A DNA stretch of 64,000 nt from contig OX419345.1 in NCBI GenBank assembly GCA_948470475.1, positions 15,717,170 through 15,781,169 of the forward strand. Reading direction: 5' to 3'. The notes beneath the pieces were generated by a model. The model was not told the DNA's origin. It did no database searches and was given only the letters and a program-made list of their open reading frames with translations. How positions within the stretch are numbered: the stretch's first letter is position 1; each line of letters begins with the position of its first letter. Source of the DNA: Galaxea fascicularis. Lineage: Eukaryota; Cnidaria; Anthozoa; Scleractinia; Euphylliidae. A program made the translations under genes and the position numbers. Below are positions 63,619 to 64,000 of the stretch, one piece after another.

Positions 63619-64000
63619 CTGGAAATCAATGAGAAAGTTACAATAAGTGCTGGTAAGATTGCAATCATCAGATTTTGTTGCGCAAAAATATTTGGCTATA
63701 AGATGCACCCCAAATTCAGCCCCAAACATGCAGCAGTAAAATCGATTTTCCTTGAAAAAATGGTGCACCTTATAACCGAAAAACTATGGTAATATTAATA
63801 GGGAATAATATGTGACTCTGTTTGCTTCAACTTGTTTCATAACTTGTTTCCTTTGCTTACAAACTTACTTCAAAATAAACACTATACAAGCAATCACACA
63901 TATACATGCAAACAAGTTGCCATGTACACTGTAAGTATTTATAAACAATAAATTATATAATTATTGTTGCAATCAAAATTAATAACTCTGACCAAACTTT
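63619..64000. other. DNAH10 intron upstream of w1 (incomplete)
   Basis: AT-rich intronic DNA leading out of the window. I recognise no exon or repeat in it. Confidence 0.6.

Overview
The window is animal genomic DNA. Almost all of it is one large intron-rich gene on the minus strand, encoding an axonemal inner-arm dynein heavy chain orthologous to DNAH10. This is the I1/f-type, 1-beta heavy chain of motile cilia. I could place 61 coding exons between 63618 (5') and 1343 (stop). Every exon junction keeps the reading frame, and together they encode 4151 residues. The N-terminal tail (roughly the first few hundred residues), the promoter and the 5' exons lie beyond 64000. The only sequence outside the gene body is the 3' flank, 1 to 1342. 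The tRNA-derived SINE type, many foldback elements, non-LTR retroelement tails and AT-rich introns suggest an anthozoan cnidarian such as a stony coral. That assignment rests on pattern recognition, not on a search.

Layout in transcript order (high to low coordinates): dynein tail (exons w1-w14, 63618-49367); linker (w15-w24, 48965-39018); a 9.1-kb intron dominated by a tandem array; AAA1 (w25-w29, 29883-27160); AAA2 (w30-w33, 26782-23468); AAA3 (w34-w37, 22876-20104); AAA4 (w38-w41, 19481-17324); stalk and microtubule-binding tip (w42-w46, 16872-13793); AAA5 (w47-w50); AAA6 (w51-w54); C-terminal domain (w55-w61, ending at 1343). All introns are GT-AG except the one after w17, which is GC-AG.

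The introns are a catalogue of small mobile elements. They hold Tc1/mariner-like and hAT-like non-autonomous elements, several foldback (MITE-like) palindromes, three copies of a tRNA-derived SINE, two 5'-truncated LINE tails on opposite strands, a ~105-bp tandem repeat scattered through seven introns, and pairs of unclassified dispersed repeats.

The most striking structure is at 30104-38453. Five tandem units of 1614-1615 bp are followed by a 277-bp partial unit. As far as I compared them, the units differ only in one G-run. Each unit is a 277-bp inverted-repeat element plus a ~1337-bp spacer. The block begins and ends with a complete element, and its outer ends are flanked by TA, so the whole 8.35 kb looks like a single transposon insertion. 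Next to it, at about 29545-29640, is a decayed duplicate of part of the neighbouring AAA1 exon w25, with stop codons.
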